The notes below the pieces were generated by a model. That model saw only the letters and a program-made list of their open reading frames with translations, did no database searches and was not told where the DNA came from. A stretch of 64,000 nucleotides of DNA from UBA6952 sp045562575 (GTDB lineage: Bacteria; Chloroflexota; Dehalococcoidia; Lucifugimonadales; UBA6952): NCBI GenBank assembly GCA_045562575.1, contig JBJKVQ010000020.1, positions 12,392 to 76,391 of the forward strand, given 5' to 3'. Positions 9,190 to 18,297 of the stretch are shown here, piece after piece. Both the position numbers and the translations under genes were made by a program. How positions within the stretch are numbered: the first letter of the stretch is position 1; each line of letters starts with the position of its first letter.

Positions 9190-10916
9190 TTACTGACCAC
9201 TAATTCTGACCAGTGCCAGGACTCTGAATTACGTATATTAATTACACCAGGGTTATAATTTTGTATTTTATTACTAATTAATATTCCTACATGATCTGTT
9301 ATTGGTTCGAAAAGCAAAGCTTGCTCGAGAACATATTTTTGAATATCGATTATATGTTTTTCTCTTTCAATATTTGGTGTATTTTGTAACTCAATAAGTT
9401 GATCCAAATAATCTATTTGATGATTACTAATAGAATATTCACCGTTACTGTGTAACATTCCATATAAAAAGGTATTTGGAATATCAATCGGTATCTTAGG
9501 ACCGAGGGATATATCATAATTTTTTTCAATCCAAACTTTCTGATAATATTCTTTGGGATTTAATACTTGGTATCGAATTTGGAAACCAGCTTCGGTGAGA
9601 ATTTTGAGATATTTATCACCCAAATTTATATACTGATCACCATAGTCTCCAACATAAAAATCAATAGTATCATCTAGTCTCTCAAGATTTGCAGAATTTG
9701 TTTGATCATAATTCAAAGATTGAGTCAGTTCTGGAAGGTTAGTATAGGTTGTTTCTGATTTAGTAGAAAGTTCCCAACCACTAGAAGCTATAGGCAATCC
9801 AATACTTAATGAATCATAGGAATTTAAATCTAAATGCGAAAATATATATCTTCGGAAATAAACATCATCTAAGGGGTAAACTGAAGAATTTAATGCAAAC
9901 AAAACACCTTTACTATAATTAGGTATAATATCTATACAAGGCATACTTTTATAATTACAACGAGAAAAATAATTTTCAATTTTATCATCAATCATAGATG
10001 TATTTATTTCCAGATCTTTTATACCTAGCAATCGTTTCATTGACCAATAATCAACTATTGATACATTTACTTTTTCAGAAAGAACTAACGCTATTCTAGT
10101 ATTCTCATTACTAACAGGAGTAATAAAAAATTCTTGTGCTTTAGGGAAACCTTGTCTAAAATAATTTGGGTTTGCAATAAATTCGAACCTATCAACAGAT
10201 TCCTCATTATATATCCACGGACCAGTTCCTATTGTAGGACCAAAACGCAAACCATCTTTAAGACTCTGTAATTCATACGGAATTATTTTTATATTCCCAT
10301 GAGCCAATCGCATCAGTAAGTCTGCATCAGGATACTTTAGCAAAATTCGAACTTTTGATTCTTCGATTTCTTCTACCATGTCCAGTGAATTTAATATACT
10401 AGAACTTGACCAGTCATTATTTTTTATTCTATTTAGACTCTCGGCTACATCTCGAGCATTCAATTGACGACCGGAAGTAGGCATTTTATCGTGCCAAAAT
10501 ACATCTTCTCGCATAGTAATAAGATATTCTATATCACTAACCTGAGTCCATTCTAAGCAAATGTCACAAATAATTTCAGAGTCATCAAAGCGCAGTAGTC
10601 GATTATAAGAAATCCCTGGTCCCATGGATAGTAATGAATCTGAATTAGATTCGTGAACATCAAAATGCTGTGGATGTTTTGTCGAGGCAAAGCTAAGAGT
10701 TCCTTGTGGGATATGAGTAATAACATTATTAGTTTTAACTCGTTCAATTTCTTTTTCTAAAGCCAATGTTGGTGTAGGTATGATAACTGGGATTGAAACC
10801 AAAGGAGTTGTAGTAGGAGTTCCAATTAATAACTCATTACTTTCCGTACTGCACCCAACTAATCCAATAGTACTTACAATAATTGATAATTTAATTAATA
10901 ATTTTATCTTAAACAT
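9186..10916 (-). CDS. ABC transporter substrate-binding lipoprotein, peptide/nickel (SBP family 5)
   Basis: The 576-residue protein starts with a lipoprotein signal (hydrophobic stretch ending LVGC, lipidated Cys22) and a Thr/Pro linker. A family 5 solute-binding body follows, with the expected YNRLLRFD, DVFWHDKMP and ARDVAESLNR segments near the N-terminal lobe. Such proteins deliver oligopeptides, nickel or other solutes to Dpp/Opp-type permeases. No permease or ATPase gene lies beside it in the window, so it is an orphan receptor or works with a distant transporter. The substrate cannot be read from the sequence. Confidence 0.82.
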   Translation of the reverse strand: MFKIKLLIKLSIIVSTIGLVGCSTESNELLIGTPTTTPLVSIPVIIPTPTLALEKEIERVKTNNVITHIPQGTLSFASTKHPQHFDVHESNSDSLLSMGPGISYNRLLRFDDSEIICDICLEWTQVSDIEYLITMREDVFWHDKMPTSGRQLNARDVAESLNRIKNNDWSSSSILNSLDMVEEIEESKVRILLKYPDADLLMRLAHGNIKIIPYELQSLKDGLRFGPTIGTGPWIYNEESVDRFEFIANPNYFRQGFPKAQEFFITPVSNENTRIALVLSEKVNVSIVDYWSMKRLLGIKDLEINTSMIDDKIENYFSRCNYKSMPCIDIIPNYSKGVLFALNSSVYPLDDVYFRRYIFSHLDLNSYDSLSIGLPIASSGWELSTKSETTYTNLPELTQSLNYDQTNSANLERLDDTIDFYVGDYGDQYINLGDKYLKILTEAGFQIRYQVLNPKEYYQKVWIEKNYDISLGPKIPIDIPNTFLYGMLHSNGEYSISNHQIDYLDQLIELQNTPNIEREKHIIDIQKYVLEQALLFEPITDHVGILISNKIQNYNPGVINIRNSESWHWSELVVSN

Positions 10917-11012
10917 AATTATATATTTCTCTGAAAACGTTTGTTTAATAATACCAAAAATTGTCTTAAATGATTATCAATATTAATATAGGGTGATTAT
11001 CGGAGTTTATTT

Positions 11013-11810
11013 ATGTTAATTGATTGTCATACACATCTAGCAAATTATAATGAAGAAGAAATATCTGAAATAATATTAAGAGCTCAGAATTCAGATATTT
11101 CATATATATTTACAGCTGGAACTGATGTAAGAAATTCAGAAAAAACAATCAATATAGCTAATAACAATAATGAAATCTATTGTGGTGTAGGAATTCATCC
11201 TAGTAGGGTTACAGCGAATATACAAGAAAATGACTTATATGAATTAGAACAATTAGCTCAGTCCAGTAACAAAGTTATAATGATGAGTGAAAACGGTATG
11301 GACTACATGACTAATTCGCCAGATATAAAAATCCAAGAGAAAGTTTTTATAGCCCAAATTACCATAGCAAAAAAATTAAAATTACCTATCATTTGGCATT
11401 CACAAATTCCCGAAATTAACTCTTTTGGTAATCATAAGATTACCTTAGATATCCTTAATAAAGAACAAGGATATACAGTTGGTGGAATAATGCATTATTT
11501 TCAAGCAGATTATACAACTGCAAAAAAGGCTATAGAAAGTGGTTTTTTGATTTCCTTTGCAAAACCATTATTAAGACAAAGACACCAAAAAGAAATTATT
11601 GAAAAGATTCCCCTAGAACATATGGTTATAGAAACAGATTCATCACCACAACCATGGAAAGAAAATCGTTCTTTATGGACAGAACCAAAAGATACATTAT
11701 TAATTGCAAAAAAAATTGCAGAAATCAAAAATATATCTCTCGATACTGTAATAAATGCAACAACTTCTAATTTAAATCAATTATTTAATAATAGATTTAT
11801 CGAATACTAA
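11013..11810 (+). CDS. TatD-family metal-dependent hydrolase
   Basis: The 265-residue TIM-barrel amidohydrolase-type protein has metal ligands at the family positions: His6 and His8 (DCHTHL), Glu93 (SENG), His129 (WHSQ), His161 (MHYF) and Asp209 (ETDSS). TatD proteins act as 3'-5' DNA exonucleases or DNases; some relatives have other phosphoesterase roles, so the substrate is not certain. The stop codon directly abuts the stop of the opposed YIP1 gene (TAATTA). Confidence 0.85.
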   Translation: MLIDCHTHLANYNEEEISEIILRAQNSDISYIFTAGTDVRNSEKTINIANNNNEIYCGVGIHPSRVTANIQENDLYELEQLAQSSNKVIMMSENGMDYMTNSPDIKIQEKVFIAQITIAKKLKLPIIWHSQIPEINSFGNHKITLDILNKEQGYTVGGIMHYFQADYTTAKKAIESGFLISFAKPLLRQRHQKEIIEKIPLEHMVIETDSSPQPWKENRSLWTEPKDTLLIAKKIAEIKNISLDTVINATTSNLNQLFNNRFIEY

Positions 11811-12332
11811 TTAATAAATTGGTGCAATTATATAGTATCTAATAACATACCCAAATGTGATCAAAATTGACGCGATGCCAAATGAAGACATAAAAGATCC
11901 ACCAACTAAAACTTTAAAACACATCATCAGGGTCAACAATACCCAAATTAAAGACATTACTAATATGAGAAAAACTGAAAATGAAAGACCAACCAATGCA
12001 AATGTTAAAGTCAAAAGCCAAGGAGTATGACAAAAACCAATAATAGATAATGATGGTATAAATTGAATCTGGTTTCTATATAAAAAATTACTTATTAAAT
12101 AGTATCCACTGGTTATAAAAAACCATTGAATGAAGATTGATACTGTTACTGGAATAATCACCGAGTATGAGTGCATTTCTCCAATAATCCTACCTAATGA
12201 CTCTCCTAATGAAATGAATATAATAATTAAAAGTGATTGTTTAATAGAATTTGGATCATCAATTATTTCACGAAATGTCATTGGGCGTAACTGAATCACC
12301 TTAAATATTCGACCTAGTAAACCTTCAAACAA
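11811..12332 (-). CDS. YIP1-family membrane protein
   Basis: Small integral membrane protein of 173 residues with five predicted helices and a short cytoplasmic N-terminus, in the manner of bacterial Yip1-domain proteins (GFCHTPWLL in the central part is typical). No biochemical role is established for the bacterial family. The start is a TTG at 12332 with GAGGT about six bases upstream. Only 8 bp separate it from the EVE-domain gene upstream, so the two are likely one transcript. Confidence 0.65.
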   Translation of the reverse strand: MFEGLLGRIFKVIQLRPMTFREIIDDPNSIKQSLLIIIFISLGESLGRIIGEMHSYSVIIPVTVSIFIQWFFITSGYYLISNFLYRNQIQFIPSLSIIGFCHTPWLLTLTFALVGLSFSVFLILVMSLIWVLLTLMMCFKVLVGGSFMSSFGIASILITFGYVIRYYIIAPIY

Positions 12333-12340
12333 TGTTTACC

Positions 12341-12817
12341 TCAATTATTCTTGTATATTTTATTAGAACGCTTATCAATCAATCTATGCATTTCGTCTTC
12401 TATTAGGCTAAAGTCATTTTTAGGTATAAGATGCAAGTCTCCTAAAAATGCTAAATGCCAGTCTTCAGGATGCCAATTTTTTATAAATTGCATTCTAGGA
12501 GCAAGTATTTTTGCATCAATAAATTCTTCGTCTTTTAATATACATTTGGGTTCCATATTTACTCTAAGAGAAAAGTCTTCTTTTTCATGGATATATGTCC
12601 ATTTTATGGAATGATCTTCAAAATATTCCGAAGTAATATTTAAAGTTGTAGTAAATGAAGATAGCTGTTGAACATAAATTAAAAGTCTATCACCTACCAA
12701 CATTCTTTTAATTTTTTTATGGTGTGGAACTCGAAAACCTTGAACAGAGTATCCAAGGTTTTTGGTTACTACAAAATTTTCTTCTGACATAGAAAGCATC
12801 CAATAGTTTCTTGGCAT
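12341..12817 (-). CDS. EVE-domain (PUA-like) protein
   Basis: The 158-residue protein is a single EVE domain: it opens with RNYWMLSMSEENF, then the GDRLLIYVQ strand and a FLGDLHLIP segment near the C terminus. EVE domains are PUA/YTH-related folds thought to recognise modified bases in RNA or DNA. Here the domain stands alone and is followed by a YIP1 membrane protein rather than by restriction or nuclease genes, so a housekeeping RNA role is as likely as defence. Confidence 0.75.
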   Translation of the reverse strand: MPRNYWMLSMSEENFVVTKNLGYSVQGFRVPHHKKIKRMLVGDRLLIYVQQLSSFTTTLNITSEYFEDHSIKWTYIHEKEDFSLRVNMEPKCILKDEEFIDAKILAPRMQFIKNWHPEDWHLAFLGDLHLIPKNDFSLIEDEMHRLIDKRSNKIYKNN

Positions 12818-12898
12818 TTTTCTTCCTTTTATTTATACACAAATGAACTAATTACTATTAGATATAATAATTAATATCTATTGTATACGCAAATAATT

Positions 12899-14026
12899 CT
12901 ATTTTAACGATAACGCTTGATTAATTTCATCTATCACAAATTGATTTTCTTCATATTCAAGACACAACTTCAAAGCATTTTGACATTCCATCGTATTAAT
13001 TTCGCCTAATGCCCAAGCTGAATGACCTCGTACTAATTCTGACTCATTATTTTTAAGTGTCTTAATTAATGCAGATATTCCTTCTTTTTGTTTACTATTA
13101 CCTAAAGCCACACAAGCATTTCGTTGTAAACCACGTAATTTAGCTCGTTTAATTGGTGATCTGCTGAAACGAATAGAAAATTGTTCTTGTGACATATATA
13201 AAATTTCTACTAGATCTAAATAACTAGTAGTCTTTTCAGTAAACATCATGTTTTGTGGCATATCGGATTTATCATTAACAGGACAAATATCTTGGCAAAT
13301 ATCGCAACCAAATATCCAATCACCCATTAATGGCCTTAATTCATAAGGAATAGCCCCTTTGTTTTCTATTGTCAGAAAAGAAATACATTTATTAGCATCT
13401 AGTTGATATGGTGATACTATTGCATTTGTTGGACATCCAATGATACATAATTCGCATTTTCCACAATTTTTCTTCACTGCTTTATCCGGGGTAAGTTCCA
13501 AATCTGTAACTAATGCGCCGAGAAAAATCCATGAGCCATAAATTGGATTAATAATATTAGTATGCTTACCAAACCAACCTAATCCAGCTTTCTCAGCAAA
13601 TCCTTTCTCTAACAACGAACCATCGTCTACAAATATTCGTCCATCCATTTCAATAGCTAATTCTTCTTGAAGAATTGCTTTGTATTCTTTCAACATTTTC
13701 TTGATAATTAAATGATAATCCTCCCATTGTGCATACATGGCAATTTTCCCATTTGTATCTGTGGATCTATAAGTTTCAGAATTGTTTTTTTTATAATTAA
13801 CTCCAACAACTATCACAGATTTAGGATTAACCAGTAATTGATCAGGAGAACCTCCTTTTATAAGACGTTCTTTATTTAACCAAGGCATTCCATTAAGGTA
13901 ATTTAATTCATAAGTCGCCAAAGAATTTTCAATATGATCTTTTAATACACTGGCTTCTGTTATACCAACTAAATCAAAACCTATAGATTTAGCAAGTTCA
14001 ACAACTATTTGTTCACGTGTTTTCAT
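12899..14026 (-). CDS. queG: Epoxyqueuosine reductase QueG
   Basis: Catalyses the last step of queuosine synthesis, reducing epoxyqueuosine in the wobble position of tRNA, using cobalamin and two 4Fe-4S clusters. The segment LLEKGFAEKAGLGWFGKHT is diagnostic. The ferredoxin-like cysteines are in CGKCELCIIGCPT and the second set in CDICQDICPVN. The C-terminal 90 residues form HEAT-like repeats (HSAWALGEI), as in the long form of the family. Length 375 is normal. It is divergent from the next gene and stands alone; other queuosine genes are not in the window. Confidence 0.94.
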   Translation of the reverse strand: MKTREQIVVELAKSIGFDLVGITEASVLKDHIENSLATYELNYLNGMPWLNKERLIKGGSPDQLLVNPKSVIVVGVNYKKNNSETYRSTDTNGKIAMYAQWEDYHLIIKKMLKEYKAILQEELAIEMDGRIFVDDGSLLEKGFAEKAGLGWFGKHTNIINPIYGSWIFLGALVTDLELTPDKAVKKNCGKCELCIIGCPTNAIVSPYQLDANKCISFLTIENKGAIPYELRPLMGDWIFGCDICQDICPVNDKSDMPQNMMFTEKTTSYLDLVEILYMSQEQFSIRFSRSPIKRAKLRGLQRNACVALGNSKQKEGISALIKTLKNNESELVRGHSAWALGEINTMECQNALKLCLEYEENQFVIDEINQALSLK

Positions 14027-14161
14027 AAAGTTATATAAAATAATAATTAAATTTGTCTAATTATACCAACAGCTCGCTTGACTGAACATAAAACCCAATT
14101 TATATTAATACAATTCCTAATATTTTTCGAAAATAATTATGTAAAGGCAGGTTTTATACTT

Positions 14162-14455
14162 ATGGCTGAAGCAGGCAAAAGATATATAACACCAAGTGGT
14201 GCGGAGTTAATTGTTACTAAAGGTGGAGCCGGGACCTTATCCGATGGTTCAATACCACTTCAAATAAAAGATGCTGGAGATGGTTATAATGGGGCTTCTT
14301 CTAGTGGAACAGAAGCATTAAGTCTTGGCAAACGATTTCAGTCAAAAGATGGTTCAGTAACAGTTTTAGTTACAAAAGCTGGCGTTTGCGACTTGCAATA
14401 TGACAACGAACCTATGGAAATTCAACAACCTAGAAAGTTGCCTTCATCAGATTAA
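14162..14455 (+). CDS. Tandem desulforedoxin-like repeat protein with most cysteines lost
   Basis: The start at 14162 follows AAAGGCAGG; an earlier ATG at 14078 lacks a ribosome site. The 97-residue protein has two similar blocks: residues 5-36 (GKRYITPSGAELIVTKGG, then GTLSDGSIPL) and 56-88 (GKRFQSKDGSVTVLVTKAG, then CDLQYDNEPM). The pattern matches the desulforedoxin-type ribbon, in which Cys-x2-Cys follows the Tyr and a Cys-Cys pair precedes the Gly-x-Pro-Met turn. Only Cys76 remains, so it should not bind iron or zinc as such. A short Gly/Ser-rich linker joins the blocks. Function unknown; the family reading is my inference. Confidence 0.6.
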   Translation: MAEAGKRYITPSGAELIVTKGGAGTLSDGSIPLQIKDAGDGYNGASSSGTEALSLGKRFQSKDGSVTVLVTKAGVCDLQYDNEPMEIQQPRKLPSSD

Positions 14456-14710
14456 TTATTCAGTACGAGTAGTATTCAATTGTTGTACTAATCGTGATTT
14501 TCTTCTTGATGCATTGTTTTTATGAATAGCACCTTTTTTTGCAGCACGATCTAATACTGAAATTGCCTTTGATACTAAAACGTCAGCATTTTCGTCTTGT
14601 GCAACTATTGCTTTTTTAGCTGCAGTAACTGCGGTTCTTGCAGATACTTTTGCTAACCTATTGTATCCCTGTTTTCTTATAGAACTTCTTAAAGTTTTTT
14701 CACTTGGCAT
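14456..14710 (-). CDS. rpsT: 30S ribosomal protein S20
   Basis: Primary 16S rRNA-binding protein of the small subunit. At 84 residues and highly basic and alanine-rich, it carries the family C-terminal signature KKGAIHKNNASRRKSRL. The N-terminus (MPSEKTLRSSIRK) matches the usual start after loss of Met. AAAGGGACAAA upstream serves as ribosome site. Its stop abuts the stop of the opposed repeat protein with no spacer. Confidence 0.94.
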   Translation of the reverse strand: MPSEKTLRSSIRKQGYNRLAKVSARTAVTAAKKAIVAQDENADVLVSKAISVLDRAAKKGAIHKNNASRRKSRLVQQLNTTRTE

Positions 14711-14758
14711 TTTGTCCCTTTCAAATCAAATCTAACATGATTATAACATGTAGATATA

Positions 14759-16903
14759 CTAAATTCTTTCTACGCTTATTATTCCTTGTACTTCTTCTAT
14801 CTTAGCAAATATTTTACCTAATTGCTCTATGCTAGTGATAAAAATGTCTAGATTCACAAATGCAGTCCCATCATTTTGGTTTTTACTCACCACATCATTT
14901 ACATTAATTTTCTCAGAGGCCACAGCAGAAGTTAAATCTCTAAGTAATCCAACTCTATCCCAGGAATGTATCGATATTCTTACCGGATAGTAGTTCTTTG
15001 ACTTACCCCAGTTTACTGCTACAACCCTCTCGCGATCTTGTTCTTTTTGAATGTTTTCACACCCAACTTGATGAACAGTAATCCCCTTAGCACGAGTAAT
15101 GTACCCTACTATATCATCTCCAGGCAATGGAGAACAACATTTTGCTAAATTAGTTAATAAATCACCAACCCCTAAAACGTCAACTGATGAAGTTAAATCT
15201 TTCACTGCTGAATTTGATATTGTATTTACTTTTAATGGTAGAGGATCATTTAATTTTGATAATACTTGTTGGATGGTGATTGAACCAGAACCAAGAGCTG
15301 CAAAAAAATCTTCGACACTTGAAAATTTTAATGTTTTAGCTACTTCTTGCTCAGTTTCTTCAATATTGAACTTCTTCAAATCTTTCTGAAACATTTCCCT
15401 GCCCTTATTTAGACTTGTGCTACGTTCCTGTCTTCTAAACCAAGATTTGATTCTTTCTTTTGCTGTTGCAGTTTGTATATATCCAGCGTGAATATTCAAC
15501 CAATCTAAACTTGGTCCTCTAGCAACCTTACTAGTAAGAATTTCAGCCGAATCACCACTCATAAGTTTGTAATCTAAAGGTACTAATTTCCCATTAACTT
15601 TCGCTCCAATACATCTATGACCAATTTCTGTATGAATTCTATAAGCAAGATCAATTGGTGTAGATCCAACAGGTAATTCAAAAATATCACCTTTTGGGGT
15701 ATAAACATAAACCTGATCTTGAAATATGTCAGTTTTGATATTTTCTAGAAATTCTTCGGGGCCACTTGAACCTTTTTGCACATCAATTAACTGACGTAAC
15801 CAATTTATTTTTGTTTCATATTTTTCGTTTGATTGTTTTCCCTCTTTATAAGTCCAGTGTGAAGCTATCCCAAATTCTGCCAGTCTATGCATTTCGTTTG
15901 TTCGTATTTGTACTTCTAAAGGCATTCCATTTAGTCCCATGACCGTTGTGTGTAAAGACTGATACATATTCTCTTTTGGATTAGCTATATAATCATCAAA
16001 ATGCCCAGATAATGGATGCCATAATTCATGAACTATAGATAATGTTGTATAACAATCAACTTTTGAATTAACTAAAACCCTTAATGCAAATAAATCATGA
16101 ATATCATCAAAATCTTTTCCTTGTTCTCCATAAGCCTCAATCTTTTTATAGATACTATATAAATGTTTTGCTCTTCCAGTAACTGTAGCTTCAATGTTTG
16201 ATTTTTCTAGTGAACTTCCTAGCATTTCTTGAACCAAGCTAATGTATTTTTCTCTCTCAATGCGTTTTCGAGAAATCAAAGAAGCAATTTCTTTATAAGT
16301 ATCAGGTTGTATGTACCTAAAGGCAAAATCCTCTAATCTCCATTTCACATCCCACATACCCAATCTATGTGCTAACGGTGCGTAAATATCTAAGGTTTCT
16401 TGTGAAATCATAATTTGCCTGTCATCTGCAAGTGAAGAAAGAGTAGACATATTATGTAATCTATCTGAAAGTTTAATAAGAATTACTCGTAAATCTTTAG
16501 ACATTGCTATAAGCATTTTCCTTAAACTTGCGGCATTATTATTTCTCAATTCATTTGAAGAGTTATCATCATTTGCTGTAGCAATATTTATATCAAGTCT
16601 ATTTAATTTCGTTACACCATCAACCAACTCAGCAACATGCTTACCAAATTCTTTTTCTATTTGTGTATATGAAACATCACAATCTTCTATAACATCATGG
16701 AGTAACGCAGCAACTAGAGTAGTAGTATCACAATTCAAATCAGCTAAGTATCTAGCAGTTTCTATTGGATGAACAATAAAGGGGTCACCAGATTTGCGTA
16801 ACTGCCCTTTGTGGGCGTCCTCAGCAAAACCTAAAGCTTTAGAAATTTTTTCTATATCTTCTTTAGGTAAATACGTAGTGGCTATTTCCAGTAAAGAATT
16901 CAC
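14759..16903 (-). CDS. rel: Bifunctional (p)ppGpp synthetase/hydrolase (RelA/SpoT family)
   Basis: Long Rsh enzyme of 714 residues. The N-terminal HD hydrolase domain is intact (AHKGQLRKSGDPFIVHP, HDVIED near residues 69-74), so ppGpp breakdown should be active. The synthetase domain has GRAKHLYSIYKK, NPKENMYQSLHT and EVQIRTNEMH. A TGS domain (VYVTPKGDIFELP-like at about 400-460) and a C-terminal ACT domain follow. It is probably the only stringent-response enzyme, as is usual outside gamma- and betaproteobacteria, though other loci are not visible. It is 48 bp downstream-adjacent to rpsT on the same strand. Confidence 0.93.
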   Translation of the reverse strand: MNSLLEIATTYLPKEDIEKISKALGFAEDAHKGQLRKSGDPFIVHPIETARYLADLNCDTTTLVAALLHDVIEDCDVSYTQIEKEFGKHVAELVDGVTKLNRLDINIATANDDNSSNELRNNNAASLRKMLIAMSKDLRVILIKLSDRLHNMSTLSSLADDRQIMISQETLDIYAPLAHRLGMWDVKWRLEDFAFRYIQPDTYKEIASLISRKRIEREKYISLVQEMLGSSLEKSNIEATVTGRAKHLYSIYKKIEAYGEQGKDFDDIHDLFALRVLVNSKVDCYTTLSIVHELWHPLSGHFDDYIANPKENMYQSLHTTVMGLNGMPLEVQIRTNEMHRLAEFGIASHWTYKEGKQSNEKYETKINWLRQLIDVQKGSSGPEEFLENIKTDIFQDQVYVYTPKGDIFELPVGSTPIDLAYRIHTEIGHRCIGAKVNGKLVPLDYKLMSGDSAEILTSKVARGPSLDWLNIHAGYIQTATAKERIKSWFRRQERSTSLNKGREMFQKDLKKFNIEETEQEVAKTLKFSSVEDFFAALGSGSITIQQVLSKLNDPLPLKVNTISNSAVKDLTSSVDVLGVGDLLTNLAKCCSPLPGDDIVGYITRAKGITVHQVGCENIQKEQDRERVVAVNWGKSKNYYPVRISIHSWDRVGLLRDLTSAVASEKINVNDVVSKNQNDGTAFVNLDIFITSIEQLGKIFAKIEEVQGIISVERI

Positions 16904-17040
16904 AAAATCACCTAGACTGATTATATCATTTGTAATAATTAAATGGAGCTAAGTATACTTGAAATCCCAACTTTTCGAAATATAGACTTTATTTGATATA
17001 AAATATAATATCTTTGTATACGATATATGAAAGGAAATAC

Positions 17041-18297
17041 ATGTTACAAAGGCCACGAGGTACAGCAGATATTCTTCCATCTGAACAAAAGTATTGGAAA
17101 TTTATCCAAGAAACTACTGCCAAAGTCTGTGAACAATTTGGTTACAAGCGATTAGATACTCCTCAATTTGAATCGAAGGATTTATTTGTTCGAGGAGTTG
17201 GTACTCAAACCGATATTGTCCAAAAAGAAACATATACATTTCAGGATAAAGGAAATGAAGAATTAACATTACGTGCCGAAGGAACCGCACCAGCATGCAG
17301 AGCATATATAGAAAATGGTATGAAAAATTTACAACAGCCTGTTCGACTTTATTACCATGCCTCCATATTTAGATATGAAAGGCCCCAATCCGGACGATAT
17401 AGAGAACATCATCAATTTGGAATTGAAGCAATTGGAGATAGTAGTCCATTAATTGACTGTGAGGTTATACAAATTGCTACGGATGTTATAGAAATATTAG
17501 GAATTCCAAATACTTCACTATTTATCAATTCTATAGGTGGGGCAACTTGTTGTAGAAAAGATTATCTCTTAAGCTTAAAAACGTATTACAGTAATCACCT
17601 TGATTTTTTATGTAATGATTGCAATAACAGAATAGAAAATAATCCGTTAAGGCTGTTAGATTGTAAACAAAAACAATGCCAATCATTCCTTCAAGATGCC
17701 CCTCGTTCAATTGACTCTCTTTGTCAAGAATGTAGAGATCATCATGAAAAACTTCTTGCCTATCTCAATTCTTTAGAATTACCCTATATTATTAATAGTA
17801 ATCTAGTAAGAGGTTTGGATTATTACAATAAAACTGTTTTTGAAATCCAACCAGAAACAGAAGGTAGTCAAAACACAATCATTGGTGGCGGAAGGTATGA
17901 TGGTTTAATTGAACAAATAGGAGGACAATCTACTCCAGGTATCGGTTTCGGTTGTGGAATTGAAAGACTAATACTAAATTTAAAATTAAATAATATAGAA
18001 CCACCTGAAATTTATGCCAAACCTGTAGTAATATGCCACATGGGGGAAGATGCTTTAAATCTTGCAGTACCTCTATCAAAAAAATTGCGGAGCAATAATA
18101 TCCATACTATAATCGCCCCTTATGGCAAAAGTATTCGAAGTCAAATGAGATATGCCTCATCTAATGACTCAGACTATGTCGTAATCATTGGTGAAGAAGA
18201 AATAAAACAAAAAACATATCGTGTAAAAGATATGAACAAATCAACTGAATATGATTTAAATGAAAAAGAATTAATTAACTTAATACTAGAAATTTAA
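17041..18297 (+). CDS. hisS: Histidyl-tRNA synthetase
   Basis: Class II synthetase charging tRNA-His. The start at 17041 is chosen because GAAAGGAA precedes it and the protein then begins with the family MLQRPRGTADILP. Motif 2 is FRYERPQSGRYREHHQFG, and the histidine-specific loops GLDYYNKTVFE and GGGRYDGL are present. The C-terminal anticodon-binding domain starts around residue 325. The length of 418 residues is normal. Its last 12 bp overlap the end of the opposed lipoprotein gene. Confidence 0.95.
   Translation: MLQRPRGTADILPSEQKYWKFIQETTAKVCEQFGYKRLDTPQFESKDLFVRGVGTQTDIVQKETYTFQDKGNEELTLRAEGTAPACRAYIENGMKNLQQPVRLYYHASIFRYERPQSGRYREHHQFGIEAIGDSSPLIDCEVIQIATDVIEILGIPNTSLFINSIGGATCCRKDYLLSLKTYYSNHLDFLCNDCNNRIENNPLRLLDCKQKQCQSFLQDAPRSIDSLCQECRDHHEKLLAYLNSLELPYIINSNLVRGLDYYNKTVFEIQPETEGSQNTIIGGGRYDGLIEQIGGQSTPGIGFGCGIERLILNLKLNNIEPPEIYAKPVVICHMGEDALNLAVPLSKKLRSNNIHTIIAPYGKSIRSQMRYASSNDSDYVVIIGEEEIKQKTYRVKDMNKSTEYDLNEKELINLILEI

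Noticed and set aside
12341..12817. EVE-domain gene as part of a defence system
   Set aside because: No nuclease, methyltransferase or restriction gene is near; neighbours are a YIP1 membrane protein and queG.
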